64,000 nt of DNA from Macrocystis pyrifera. Lineage: Eukaryota; Sar; Phaeophyceae; Laminariales; Laminariaceae. The position numbers and the translations under genes are program-made. The notes under the pieces are model-generated. The model saw nothing but the letters and a program-made list of their open reading frames with translations. It made no database searches and was not told the DNA's origin. This document shows, one piece after another, positions 41,946-53,633 of the stretch. The DNA lies in NCBI GenBank assembly GCA_031763025.1, contig JASSKH010000028.1:6707324-6771323 (forward strand), read 5' to 3'. Position 1 is the first letter of the stretch. Each line of letters begins with the position of its first letter.

Positions 41946-44900
41946 CGACAGTTGTGGACTCATAATAAATCTAAACGGTCCTTACATTTCCGTCCAGCAT
42001 GTGTGTGGATCCGTCACACATAAGAGCAACAGCAAAAGACGGTACTGTTGATGGATTGCGGACCGCAGGCCCCGTAAAACACAATCAGCCACAGCAGTAC
42101 AGCGCATATGGGTGTGTCGCACAACCACGGCGTATGGGCGGTAGCGTGGTAACGTTGGGCTTTGTGCGTGTTGTCTACCTGGTCGATATGTCTGGGCTGT
42201 GTGCTCATGAGAGCCTAGGGAAAAAAACAGACGACATTTTACCGGCACGTACGTACAAAATCAGGTCTCTCGTACTCAAACCAGGGAAATCGTCTCATCT
42301 ATTCCCGCCGAAAAAAACTCTTGAGCGCCCGCCACGTGCTCCAGAGGGCACGGATCGCGCCCGGACCTCGACCAATGTGTCCGGCCGGGCTTTCTGTGCC
42401 GACTACTTAGCGTTTCGCCAAAAAGTGCTCGTGCGAAGAGATACGTTCGAAAAAGTACGAAAATTTCACGAACACAACTATACATACAAGTCTCCCCTTC
42501 GGGGAGGGGTGTTCCCCTCGTGCCGACGTAAGCTGTATGTCGCAGATGAATTTCGGTGTTAACAGCGAAAGCTTTTAATTTTGACCCGTCCAAAAATATT
42601 TAGACCTCTTTCGAAATTGATGCGTAACTTGTATCTACGCCCGACCGCGGTGATCTCCGAAAACATCGCAGCGAAATAACATCACACATCAGAGCCACCT
42701 ATAACAGATAACTCTATTTCACTGCAAACACCAGTTGATTGGTCGTTAGTCGCATCAGCTCAGAGATCACAGCTCACAGCTCACAAAGGGACCATCCAAA
42801 CGGCGGCAGGCGGCAGGCGAGTGCAGCCTGGGAGTCTAGCAAAACCTCTCGTTTTTGGCGCAGGTATTTGTCGCGCAGGGCGCATGGTGCGCGGAGCAGG
42901 GACATGTGCAACCCCGTCCCTTTCCCGCTCCAGGTCGGAGGTGACATGAAAACAACCATCAAATATTTCGTGAAGCGGGGACAAAGGTGTGTGTGGGTTG
43001 TTTGACCATCCGGTGTTGTGACATGGTGGGGAGAAATATGCAGTGGCCCATTGTCGCGGATGGGAAAGGGTGACTGGGTTTGGTCCTGTCCCGCTCTGCT
43101 GGTCGCTCGTGTGCTTCCTGCTGTGCAAAAACCACCTCCGAAGGTAACAGCACCAGCACCAGCTGAAGTACACAGCCGGTGCGCTGGCAGGGTCGGCGTT
43201 ATTATATTTCTCTCTGCTGCCACACCCAGCTGGACGCAACCCGCGTGACAGCCCAGAGGCTCTAGGCGACGCTAGCTCAGAAGACTGAGAGCGTCGAGAC
43301 TACGGCTGCAACATATGCGTGGACGTATATCGTTCATCACCGGATGCTGTATGATGCTACCTGTGGTCTTGGACTGATTTTCGCTTTTTTTTCCTGCAGG
43401 TTTCGCGCGATTGTGCGAAGGCATGTTTTTCATGACGATTCCTAATTGCGTATGTCTTCCCCTCGAGTTCGACTGGAGAGGAATTACAGCAGTACTCGTA
43501 GACCGCAGCAGTAACGTATTGGAGCCTATCTTCTGCCCTGTGGCCGAACAACAATTCCCGTCCACGATCCACCAACGCGCACAAGTTGGCGAGAGCGACA
43601 AATTATCGGCTGTGCGGGATTCTCGCGACAACAGCTGTTACAGTTGTAGTACATGGCACACGTACATACTTAAAAGGTAAATTCCAGAGCTCCAGCAAGC
43701 AGCAGTAGAGGCAGCAGTACACGGTTAGGACATGTACAGCACCAGCATAACTGCTCGTACATGCGGCAAGCAGCGACGAAGCAGCACGGTTCTGCAGTGC
43801 ACAGCAGCAAAGCGTTGCCACTATTATATTCCTTCTTGCAGCGCACGTATTCAAATGTAAAGCAGCAGCTCTACGAACGTACGAAAGAAGTGATGCAGTG
43901 ATCCAGTGATCGTGTTGTGAAATATTCTGCTTTGAGCCCCCACAGAGTGCCTTGTAACACGGTATAGGTGCGCGTCTCGCCTCGACTATGAATGTACGGC
44001 GGGGAAAAAGAGACAAGACTCGTACGAGCAAACTGCTGACTGGCTGCCGCCGGGTTTTCCGCGCTAGGATACCTGTTGTAACAGAGTTCGATGCGGGCAG
44101 GCTTGGCCTGCCGAGCTAAGGAGCGAAACAACCAGTCACGCGGAGTCAATCATCCATCGACGGGGCCAAACCAGACCAGCAGCACGATCGACCCGACAGG
44201 GTAAATGTCGAACACATGATACGGCAATTTATTACACTACTGTACGCCGACTGCCATAGCTTGCAAACGTATGATATCCTAAATCCATTAATGCAAGGCC
44301 AAGGAACGGGGTTGGCGTGCTTATTCCACGACTGTGTGTACTCGTAATCATTCGTTGTACTTGGTCGGGTTTTTTATGAGGAGTTGGAACATCGTATGTC
44401 TTTTGGTCTCGCTGTTCAACACCCCCTCGCGCTGAAAATCTGCGAAAATCTGCGTATTCTCTTTGTGTGCTTTGTTTCCTGATTTATTGGTTGTTTTTTC
44501 TCTCTCTTCCCTTTTTGTGCGTAAACACCGGGTGGAGAAAGAAAGTCAAAGCCAAGTGATCTGTGATACCTGTCCCATCGACCCCCAGTCCCTTGGGCCC
44601 TGCCTTGCCCGTCGTGCCCATCATCGTGTCTGTGGTGCTTCGTTGAGTGTTCACGCTGGCTGCTTGCATCTACCGCATTGCATCGATCCACGTTCTGCGT
44701 GACCCGATCATTACTGCTCGAAGGCACTTCCTCGAACTCTCAAACAACAGGTGAGCCGGCCCCAGAGATCTAACGAGCGCAGGTCCTTTTTAGGGTCTGA
44801 GAGCTGTACACTGCTGTAACATGGTGAACCCAGGGAGAGTTTGTTTCTTTCGATCTCGATTTCGAATTGTTTTCATCCTGTCTTATATAATAACGATGAA

Positions 44901-45470
44901 TGGTTGAAAATATTCGTCAGACGAAATTTTCGCCACATGCAGAGAATTTGCAAATAATTATTGTTGTACTTTCCGATTGTTAGACGTTTGCATAGTACGA
45001 GGTAGTCAAGTTCAAGTTTGTTCGAGGGAGGAGGTATACGTCACCTCGTTTCTGCGGGGACGACTACTGCTGCCTGCTGGTACTGCTGTTCTGTACCAGG
45101 TACGAAAATGTCTGGAGGCTACCGCGGGACCGGTTCCACTTGATCGAGTGCAACACCTGATCAGAGCTACCACACGACAACCGCAATAAAAGACGTAGCA
45201 CCCCAATCCTCAACCAACCCCCACCCCCTCGCTTCTACTCCCGATGCATAGGTTGGTCTCGAACATCGCGACAGCATTTCCGGCAGAGGTGACGCTACAA
45301 CGATCACCAGTCCTACAAATAAAGGAGGGAAGAATGGACGAAAGCCTTTGCCACTGCTGTGCCGCTGATCGCTCGAAGCACAGCACAGAAAATGAAATTA
45401 CACCTAACCTATTTCACTTGAAAATAGACTTGACAAAGAGTTTTCCCGCTGGCCTCGACTCGTCACCTCA
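41946..45470. other. no recognised gene
   Basis: Open frames on both strands at 42781-43239, 43603-44031 and 44416-44727 lack splice support or recognisable motifs. TACTGCTGTA-type and GTACGAG-type words are frequent at 43480-43880. Confidence 0.35.
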
Positions 45471-45920
45471 CCCCGATTGGGATGCTGGAAGTCAACTCTG
45501 AGAGCTCCAGACACAGGGCACCCGATGAGGTGTGCCTTGGACCATGACGGTCGTCTCCGCGAGGGCTTCGACCTGATGCGTGCGGCATGGGGGCCTCGGG
45601 CGAGCGATCGCTGCCGCTCGACCCATCACCCCGATTGGGACGCTGGAAGTCAACTTTGACAACTCCACACTCAGGGCACCGGATGAGGTGTGGTTTGGAC
45701 CATGACCATCGCCTCCGCGAGGGCTTCGACCTGATGCATGCGGCAAAGGCGTAGCCTCGGGCGAGCGATCGCTGCAGCTCGACCCTTGACCCCGATTGGG
45801 ATGCTGTAAGTCAACTCTGATAGCTCCACACACAGGGCACCCGATGAGGTGCGGTTTGGACCATGACGATCGCCTCCGTGAAGGCTTCGACCTGATGCTT
45901 GCGGCACGGGCGTAGCCGTT
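45471..45920. repeat. three tandem units of ~160 bp
   Basis: Units start at 45471, 45629 and 45790 with CCCCGATTGGGA(T/C)GCTG. They share CAGGGCACC(C/G)GATGAGGTG, GGACCATGAC and GAGGGCTTCGACCTGATGC. Open frames run through on the minus strand, but with stops at different places, so coding is unlikely. Confidence 0.9.
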
Positions 45921-46056
45921 TCGAAAGAAATTTGTCCGTAGGTGACCATAGAGTCACCCTCATGCGGACAGACAGACAGGCAGACAGATAGACGCTTTTT
46001 CTGAATCCGTTCGAGAGACCACCACCTGTGCACCTATCATAGTGTTTGATTCAGCC

Positions 46057-46375
46057 TGAAAAGTGTGGTCGCGATTGGACATCTTGCTGAACACTACACA
46101 CACAACTACGAGCAACACGAACGCGAAAACACCGTGGCTGTCACAATGACAAGACTGCCGTCGTAAGGTTGCTGTTGTGTAGTGCTGCGTACTGCTGCTC
46201 TAGCGTAGGATATCATACCTCGTATCACACCTCTGTGATCTTTGCCAGGAAAAAATGCGGTCGTGAGCGGATATCCTGCTCAACATGGCACACACACCTA
46301 CAGAATAACTGCAGACAACACACACAGGAGCACCGTCGCAGCCACAAAGGCAAGACTGCTGTTGTGTACTGGTAA
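46057..46375. repeat. two diverged ~130-bp units, period ~190 bp
   Basis: GTCGCGATTGGACATCTTGC, then TGAACACTACACACACAACT matches GTCGTGAGCGGATATCCTGC, then TCAACATGGCACACACACCT. Each unit ends GACAAGACTGC or GGCAAGACTGC near TGTTGTGTA. Confidence 0.75.
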
Positions 46376-46621
46376 GTGGGTGTGCGGCGAGCGGCTGTTT
46401 TGTTTTTATGAAATCGGCAAAATACTTTTTTTTAAATCTACAAGTGTGGGTTCACGGTTCACCGTGCAGTATTTAATACCAAAGAAAGCAGTCATTGCCC
46501 AGCGTTTTGAGATCGTGTGTACATATCTGAGGGTCTGAGAATGACAGGAATCAAATAACACAGCCCAAACACACCAGCACACGCAAACGCGAGGTCGCAC
46601 GGAGCTACGCCTAGACTCCAG

Positions 46622-46915
46622 CGCCGTGCGTCATCACGTTGCGGCGGCCACCCTGCGTGCCCCGCGATGTATTGCTGCGGCTGCTGCTGTCGCTGCTGTT
46701 GAAAATAGAAGCTACGAAAGCGTGCGGTGGTTTCGTTCGCTTCGCCGCATGCAGATCTTCATGATCCACCCATCCATCTGGCATAACGCTGGAAGACGAA
46801 AGAGGTGCGGCAACGCTCCGATACCGTCTCGCCAGCGGGCGCGGTGGCCCGAGCAGAGTCGTGAGTGGGCCCCCCTCTGCGATCAGACGTGCACCCTGTG
46901 CCTCACGTTCTATGT
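46622..46915 (+). CDS. possible exon with a CxxC zinc-binding pair, unknown protein
   Basis: Between an acceptor-like GACTCCAG and a GTAAGTGCG donor the plus strand is open for ~97 codons. It reads an Ala-rich start, then ENRSYESVRWFRSLRRMQIF, HPSIWHNAGRRKRCGNAPIP and REWAPLCDQTCTLCLTFY. W-x-P---C-x-x-C---F is reminiscent of the first half of a FYVE or similar zinc finger. No second half was found downstream on this strand. An alternative donor (GTGAGT at 46861) would end the exon earlier and remove the CxxC. Confidence 0.3.
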
Positions 46916-47203
46916 GTAAGTGCGTGCGGCAACTGAATTTGCGGGGCAGAAAACATGAAACTTTTGCACAGATCGAGTTTCAAGTTGCCTGCATGGCTCG
47001 GCCGAGTGGAACGGGGTACCTCGTGAAACTGGCTCTACTTTTTCGACTTAGCGAGTGCGCCGCGCCGGTCACGGGCCTCGGGCGAGGTAAGACCCGGAGG
47101 GTGCGCGCCAAGGCCGATTCCCCGCCGGCCGAGCCCGCCGGCGACGAGACCGGTCGGGAGGCCGCGGAGGGAAAACGCGCCGCCGGGCAAAAAAAAACAC
47201 AAT

Positions 47204-48025
47204 TAGACCTCTGCCAATGGAAAGGCGAAGTTCTCATAAAAGTTTGACTTCCAAAGATACCCGTCAGACTTTTCCAGGCGCAGCTTTCTATGAGCACGAT
47301 TCTAAAAAAGGAAAGTTCCAAACTTTTGGAAAACCCCGAAAAACAAATCTGGGGCCGATGTTGGGCCAATATCGGCTTCAGTAAAAACTCAGGCGGATGT
47401 TTGGTTCGAAGCGGCGGGATTCCGGGTCCTCGACAGACATCGATCGACAAAACCAACGACCGCGCCATGAATATTGAACGGGGTGCGCTCGTTAGGGGCT
47501 CCGACCCACTCTAGGGTCGCCGTGTTTACACAATGGCCAGTGACATGCGGCGGGCGCTGGCCAGGCAGCGATAAAAAAAAACAATTAGCCGCTGGTGTGC
47601 ACTAAACATACGACAATTTTCTCGAGCCGTCTCGAACGGCAAAAACATAATTTTTTCTTCAGGACTGGGAGGATACCGTAGCACGCCGCCGGCAAGCTCT
47701 CGCCCCTTAGACCATGGATCCACCTGATACCATCGGGGCCGTCGTCTATACTCGTTGGTCCTGCCCGACACCAAGCGGGTTGGCCATGGGCTGAGTCTAT
47801 GTCGAGATCGAGCGTCTTTCGTCGCACGAGCTGATTTTTACATCGTGTTGACGATTTGCAACGAGAAAAAAACAAATTGCGCCGCCTACAACAACAAAAA
47901 ATAAATAAATAATTTTCTCTTTTTTTTCCCACGGCGGCGGCACGAGGGTATTTTCGGCTGTTCTTTGAAATCATTATTTTCGACACAAAACTTTTGGACT
48001 TCGCGTTTCCATTGGCACAGATAGG
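47204..48025 (-). mobile_element. 822-bp non-autonomous TIR element, copy B (inverted relative to copy A)
   Basis: The left end reads TAGACCTCTGCCAATGGAAA and the right end reads CTTCGCGTTTCCATTGGCAC at 47999-48018, the reverse complement of copy A's left terminus. Length and internal order match copy A in inverted orientation. Differences are scattered, suggesting an old insertion. It lies downstream of the FYVE exon at 48388-48535 and, if transcription of that minus-strand gene continues, within its next intron. Confidence 0.8.
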
Positions 48026-48387
48026 CCTTAAACTTTGTAAAATGCCACCATTCCCGAAATATACTCGTACGGATATGGTTTGTACGAATAGCAACATTTC
48101 ATCCGAGCGGTCCATGTATATATATTCCGGGACAGAGCGGTATATCGTACCAAATGCATACATACGTGTTTTAAAACAAAACACACCACCACCACTACTA
48201 ACGCCTACCCAAACCAAGGCGGTGCTCGTATCGTACCTACACACGTACTGTGCATACTGCGGTAGGCCTCCTAAACCTGTGGGATCTACTGACGGCCGCG
48301 CTATGTACAAACTCTGATTATAGCTACCTACTGAATGTAGCCGAAGCCCTAGCCCTAGCCCTAGCCCTCCCCCTTCAAAAGTCGTAC

Positions 48388-50054
48388 CGGCAAGCATCTC
48401 CTGGAGCGGAGCCACCCGGGCGTTGCACGGCTGGCACAGCCTCTGCGGGTCCCGGGTGCCGAACGATCGCGGGAGCAGCGCCCGGAAGCGGCTGCACGCG
48501 TAGCAGTACAATCGCCCGCACGCCCTGCAGTGATGCTGCCCAGCCGAGAGGGAAAACATCGAACCGACGGCACGCGAAAGAAAAACCGACGGGGTGCCAG
48601 AACAAGAAAAAACCGACGGTGCAAAATGAAGAATGAAAAACTAGAAGGAAAGACGGCGCCAACAGCAGCGAGAGGGGACGTACGGTATCGACATTATAAC
48701 GACGGACGGGCCGACCGACCGACGGATCGACGGGGCGGAAGGAGCAGCCAGGGGGAAAATAGCCAATTTGAGCATTACAAGTTTTTAGTCATCCGGCGGA
48801 GGAGAAAAAAACGAAGCCAGTCAGTACGAGTGGTCGGACGATAGTGCACAACACGTTGTTTTCAGCACAAACCAAATAGGGTGGTCGGTGATCGAAGAAC
48901 CTGTAAACACCAAACACGCAAAAAAAAAACGAACACCCAGTACTACTACATGCATGTATTATGCAAGTATAATGGTGTACATACTGTGCGCAAAACAGAG
49001 ATATTTATTTAGTAGGATCGTCAATCCGAGGTGATTCCGATTCACCCAATAAATCGGAATCGGAATCGGCAAATCGGGGCGATATTTCAACCGATTTTTT
49101 GCCGATGCAAAAGTACACTAAATTTCGCACGGATTGTGAGCAGAAATGAAGCCAACTGGCCAATTTTCTCTGCGCTCGCCCGATATAGATATCGGACAGC
49201 CGATCTACCGGATACCGACTGGGCCGAAAACCGATGTTTTAAATATCGGAAAACGCAGCCGATTTACACCGCTACCGGTACTATTTTGCCTTCTTGCCGT
49301 TGTATCTACAGCACATCGGTCGCCCCTAGCCATGGGTGCAGCATGCAGGAGGCGACTCGGTCAAGAGGTACGCCCAACGGTCATATTTCCATCCAACGGT
49401 CATAACGGGCATCCGTACCACCGATATTTTCCTGGCGTATTTCGGTGTCGCAAGTTGCATGCGATGCGGGATGGCATACCACATTCCACAGTTATAGCCC
49501 TGGGACTCAGCCTCGTAACAACCACAAAAAAAATGGCAAATTCAAAATTTAATGGATGATTTTTTCACCGAACGTAACCTTCCAATAGACCGGAAATTCC
49601 TAGCAATTTAGGGCTGTCTTTCGCACGAAAATAACAGGAACATAGTATACCACACCTACGGCATGGCATCTGTAATAATTTTTCACACGTCCAGAATTGA
49701 GAATTTTTACTGCGTGGAGACACGTGAATCCAGCCCAGTTCAACTCTGATTTGCTACTTACCGGAAATGTTCTTCCGTGTTGAACGGCCGCGAAATCGAC
49801 CAAAATTGGTGTTTTTTCAAGTGCTACAGGATGTTTGGAGACCGCAGCAGAGCCATTCAATTTTTTTTACTAAAAAGGATGGATTCGTATCTGCTGTGCG
49901 CCTTGTACTATCGCACACACAAAATACAGCGAGGTCGTGGCACACGTACGTGCGAAGAATGACGCTGCACCAGGTATAACTTGTTTAGCGACAACGGGAA
50001 ACTTAGGTCGCAGCAAGAAGAAAACCAAAACATGTTTGCGTGAAGGATCGGGGG

Positions 50055-50092
<38 letters not shown>

Positions 50093-51453
50093 CGACGACG
50101 ACGAGTTTTTCGTTCCGCCACGGACAACAGATTGGAGATGCCGGAAGGGACGGGAGCGCCGCGAACGCCGGGGAGCGACGCGACTACAGCAGTATCATGC
50201 CCTGGAGCGACGGCGTCGCTCGCTCACGCGACGTGGCCGTTGCTCAGTGCGCGGATGAGGCTGAAGGCCCCCCACCGGCTGAGACGAACGCTGATGACAA
50301 GGAGGTCTGTCTCGGTTTCAATATGTAGAGGCTTGGAGGGCAACTTCTACACTCAAAGAGGGAGGATCAGCAGATGCATCTTCGCGAGCGGCTAAGCTCC
50401 GAAAAGCTCAAGCTCAAGGAAACATACGAGTTGATCGGCCACGTCACTGCCACCTTCTGTCTGCTGCTGCTGCTGCTGCTGGTGGTGTATTCTTGCTTGT
50501 TTAGCTGGAGAGTAGAGCTGTATCCCATTTTTTTTTTGCAAGTTTCAATTTCTCCATTCATTTTCATCTGCTGAGAGCTTCCGAGCTTCTTGGGGTTTCG
50601 GGGTCTGCATGAAAAAAAGAAGAAGGCCGAGGTCAACTTTCTTGGTTGTGGTTGGTCGAAAAAAAAAAAAAACATGTTCGCGGGGGACGACTACCGGACA
50701 CCCATATAGTCGGTAACGCCTATATTACGCATCTCAGTCCCAGGGCTTGCAGTGTCGTTTCCACATCGTTCGTATCGCGGTGCACGTATTGTTGTATGCT
50801 TGTTTTGTTCTTCCAACAGGATTATCACCTCCTACGAAGCTTGTCCTTGTGGCCAGTGACCACAGGCGAGTTCAGGACAATGAGCTATAATCCGGGAACG
50901 TCATCGTAATCATCAACCGTAATCCATCAGTCTAACAGTGGTAACGGTCATCCACCAACCCAACGTTCACAACGGCCAACCGTCCTGATGCTACATCCCC
51001 TAAGTTCATCAACACCAACTCACGCACTCGCGCCCCCCTCCCTCCCTCCCTCCCTCCTTGTACCGAGCCAAACACCCACACAAACAACAAAACCTACATA
51101 TTAATAGATTATTTTCCCACCCATAAAAAACAAGAGTTGCAACCTCCTCCCAACCTCCATCCCCCCCCCCCGAATAAAAACACCATCCTCTCACCCGCCG
51201 CCTCGCCCAATCGAAATCCTTGCCGCACCCCACGCACGACGTGTTCTGCTCGTCCGGCACCCATCTCGGGGGCATCAGGCCAACACCCCACCCCACCGCT
51301 GACACACCTCCTGGAGGGCCCCTCGCAACCCCTCCTCCCTCGTTTGTGGCAGGAGAGTTCGGAGACGGTCTCGTGGAGCGCAGGCTCCACTTCTTCCTGA
51401 ACTCGACCCACCCATCCAGCACGCGCCAGGGTCGAGTGGGGTTGGGAAGTAGC

Positions 51454-51488
<35 letters not shown>

Positions 51489-52239
51489 GGGGTGGGGTGG
51501 AGTCGGGGACGGGGATCAGCTTCAAGCACTCTTGAGAAAACACCTGGAATGAAAAAATGACCGGGCCAACCTTTTCCCACGTGACTGACTTAAACCATGA
51601 ATCGTAGGCAATACTCATGCAACACCAGCAGCAGCAGCAACAATACCATAGCCACCAACAGAAACACGAAAAAAAAAAAAAAAAACAGAAGCAACAACAA
51701 CAAAAGCAACAGCAACAGACAGCAACAGACAAGTACAGCAACGACGGCAACGAGAGAACAGCAAGAAAACGTCGAAAGTACAAAACGCTGACCATCGCCA
51801 ACGCTCACCTGGCCGACTCCGTAACTGTTGGCATGGCATCCAACTCCGGGTCCCTCCCCATTCCCGCCCCTCCACCCTCCCCACCAGCCCCCCCTCCACT
51901 AGCGGGGGGTATCGCCATCGAAAACGGGTCGGCACGTAACCCTTCCTTCTCTTCGTCTTCTCGCCGAATCTCGCTCGTTCGCCCGCCACCTTCTCCGCTA
52001 CTTCGTTCACCAGGCCAAGAAATGGCATCGTGGCCACCCCCACTTCCACCACCACCGCCACGACCACCGCCACCGCTATCACCGCTATGACTGCCCTCGC
52101 CACTACCGCCTCTGTTAGCAGGTGTTGACCAGGCGCGGTGGTCGTCACTCTCGCTCGGCCATCTCTCCTCGATGACTTGTCGGCTAGGTACTCCGTGTTG
52201 CTGCCCGTTTTCAGCCGACGGGTAGAGCTGCTGTGTCAT
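48388..52239 (-). CDS. FYVE zinc-finger protein (partial gene; N-terminal and FYVE exons)
   Basis: Minus-strand exons. 51809-52239 starts at ATG (MTQQLYPSAENGQQHGVPSR), is Gly/Ser-rich and ends GRDPELDAMPTVTESA before GTGAGC. ~51195-51543 ends PPRWVPDEQNTSCVGCGKDF and DWARRR before GTGAGA. 48388-48535 follows GGCTGGGCAG and reads HHCRACGRLYCYACSRFRAL, LPRSFGTRDPQRLCQPC and APLQEMLA before GTACGA. The phase-0 join yields WxxD, RRRHHCR and RLC, the three FYVE signatures, and all eight zinc Cys. Such domains bind PI3P on endosomes. Unresolved: exon 1 ends in phase 2, while the middle exon changes frame (VFSQECLKLIPVPDS and RVQEEVEPALHETVSELSC lie in a different frame from WVPDEQ) around a (GCC)n tract and G-rich runs. 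Either a sequence indel or a missed intron or exon is needed. Later exons lie below 48388 and were not found. Confidence 0.7.
49023..49300. repeat. degenerate CCGAT/ATCGG word cluster
   Basis: ATCGG, CCGAT, CCGATA and TCGGAATCGG occur about 20 times in under 300 bp in both orientations. It lies in the FYVE-gene intron. Confidence 0.6.
50055..50090. repeat. ~36-nt poly-A tract
   Basis: A run within the FYVE-gene intron. On the minus strand it is a T run. Confidence 0.9.
50120..50909 (+). CDS. possible plus-strand gene fragment inside the FYVE intron
   Basis: One frame reads DYSSIMPWSDGVARSRDVAV, AQCADEAEGPPPAETNADDK, then a TAG, then in the same frame RLGGQLLHSKREDQQMHLRE and RLSSEKLKLKETYELIGHVT. 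A (CTG)n tract follows as poly-Leu. A strong acceptor (TTGTTCTTCCAACAG, ending at 50819) precedes DYHLLRSLSLWPVTTGEFRT and a stop at 50909. The coiled-coil-like RERLSSEKLKLKETYELIG is the most convincing part. The in-frame TAG at ~50320 and unmatched phases leave the model incomplete: it may be a pseudogene or several unlinked exons. No family was recognised. Confidence 0.3.
51447..51490. repeat. (GCC/GGC)n tract inside the FYVE middle exon
   Basis: About ten GGC repeats coding for Ala, Pro or Arg according to frame. It is a likely place for a length error or polymorphism that would explain the frame conflict. Confidence 0.8.
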
Positions 52240-52564
52240 CCCGCAAGCAGGAGCGCGAGGAGGCCGAGGGGTAGCGGGGAGGGGTAGAGGGGAGGGGGGG
52301 GGGGAAGGGACGGGGTAGGGGAAGGGAGGGGAAAGGGGGGAAGAAGTCAATAATTGGTAAAGGGGTTGGAAAAGGAGAACAAAACGCGGCATGTGTAAGC
52401 GACGCACACATGGAGGATGTAAGTGTCAGCCGGGGGTGCGGGGGCAACACGAAAATAAGAAGAAAAAAAAATAAATAGACGCAAATAGCAGACTCGCAAC
52501 ATACAAATCAAGAGACGGAGCCATCGAAAGGCAGGCGTAGCACTAACCCCAACCCTCTTGTCTT

Positions 52565-52625
52565 ACAGGGCAACCCTCTCGACCATACAGGGCAACCCTC
52601 TCTTGCCTTGCAGGGCTGGCCCGCG
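52565..52625. repeat. ACAGGGCAACCCTCTC short tandem repeat
   Basis: ACAGGGCAACCCTCTCGACC is followed by ACAGGGCAACCCTCTCTTGC and a partial third copy (GCAGGGCTGGCC). Confidence 0.85.
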
Positions 52626-52861
52626 AGAGTCTTGTTTCGACAGATACACACAAAATGTGGGAGAGTGCAGCTGAGTGGCTGTGTGATTGAATTCACGCTT
52701 GCGGTGGCGGCAGTGATGGCGACGGTGGTTGTGGTCGTCACGATGTTGATAGACAGCCGACCGCAACTAAGCGTGGCCGCGAAGTTGTAAAAACTTTACC
52801 AAAACAAGCAGCAGCGGGATGCGACGTGCGCCAGAAAAAAAAAAACGTCACCCTACCACCC

Positions 52862-52901
52862 CCCCGGTCATACGGTCACTACGGCCATGTATGCCATAAG
52901 T

Positions 52902-52942
<41 letters not shown>
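52862..52942 (+). mobile_element. poly-C-ended dispersed repeat, copy 4 (terminal fragment)
   Basis: GGTCATACGGTCACTACGGC, then CATGTATGCCATAAGTA and a 40-nt C run at 52903-52942. It corresponds to only the last ~40 bp of the family plus its C tail. It is 5'-truncated relative to the other copies. Confidence 0.65.
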
Positions 52943-52944
<2 letters not shown>

Positions 52945-53143
52945 CTCCCCTCCCCGTCGTCGCCCCCCCACACGTCAAGACGCCTCCTCCGACATCGAAA
53001 GGGGTGGCATAGTACACCATTACGACCTACGAGTTGGGCCAGCCAAGAATATGACAATCATTTGGCCGCCGCTAACACCACCACGTTTGCGAGTTAGGAC
53101 TCCAAAAATGCACCAAGTGACCATGGCACAACTGAGTACATGC

Positions 53144-53254
53144 CATTACGGAGGACCATGGTAAATAGGATTTTTACGGTACACACCAAACCCTATATAT
53201 TTACCTATTTTTACGAGCAACATTTGGTCTTATTTACAACGGTCCCCCGTAATA
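53144..53254 (+). mobile_element. ~110-bp MITE, family TTACGGGGG, copy 5
   Basis: ATTACGGAGGACCATGGTAA at the left and TTACAACGGTCCCCCGTAAT at the right. Its right half is also the outer part of the hairpin described at 53215-53627. Confidence 0.85.
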
Positions 53255-53627
53255 CCTTCATGTTTTAGAGACTCCGAGTCGATGTCGCCGAGTTATGCTG
53301 AACACCTCAAAAATACCTACCAGGTATATAGATGTTTTGCCGACATGTGGACAATAATTTCCACACGACATGTCAAAAACCTCATCGTCCCTGACCAAAG
53401 GTGAAACACGGCCGATCACCGTATTGTATCTTCAGCATTGACTGCCTCATATTTCACCTTTGATCAGAGACGATGAGGTTTTTGACATGTCATGTGGAAA
53501 TTATAGTCAACATGTCCGCAAAAAATAGGTTTATTTTTGAGGTATTCAGCACAACTCGGCGACATCGACTCGGAGTCTAAAACATGAAGGTATTGCGGGG
53601 GACCGTTGTAAATAGGACCAAATATTG
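53215..53627. repeat. large hairpin with ~170-bp arms carrying MITE ends
   Basis: The left arm (53215 to ~53405) reads TTACAACGGTCCCCCGTAAT, CTTCATGTTTTAGAGACTCC, GAGTCGATGTCGCCGAGTT and GACATGTCAAAAACCTCATC. The right arm (~53455-53627) is its reverse complement: GATGAGGTTTTTGACATGTC, AACTCGGCGACATCGACTCG, GAGTCTAAAACATGAAGGTA and TTGCGGGGGACCGTTGTAAA. The loop is ~45 nt. The outer ends are the terminal part of the TTACGGGGG MITE, so the hairpin is bounded by MITE ends on both sides. Confidence 0.85.
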
Positions 53628-53633
53628 CTACTG

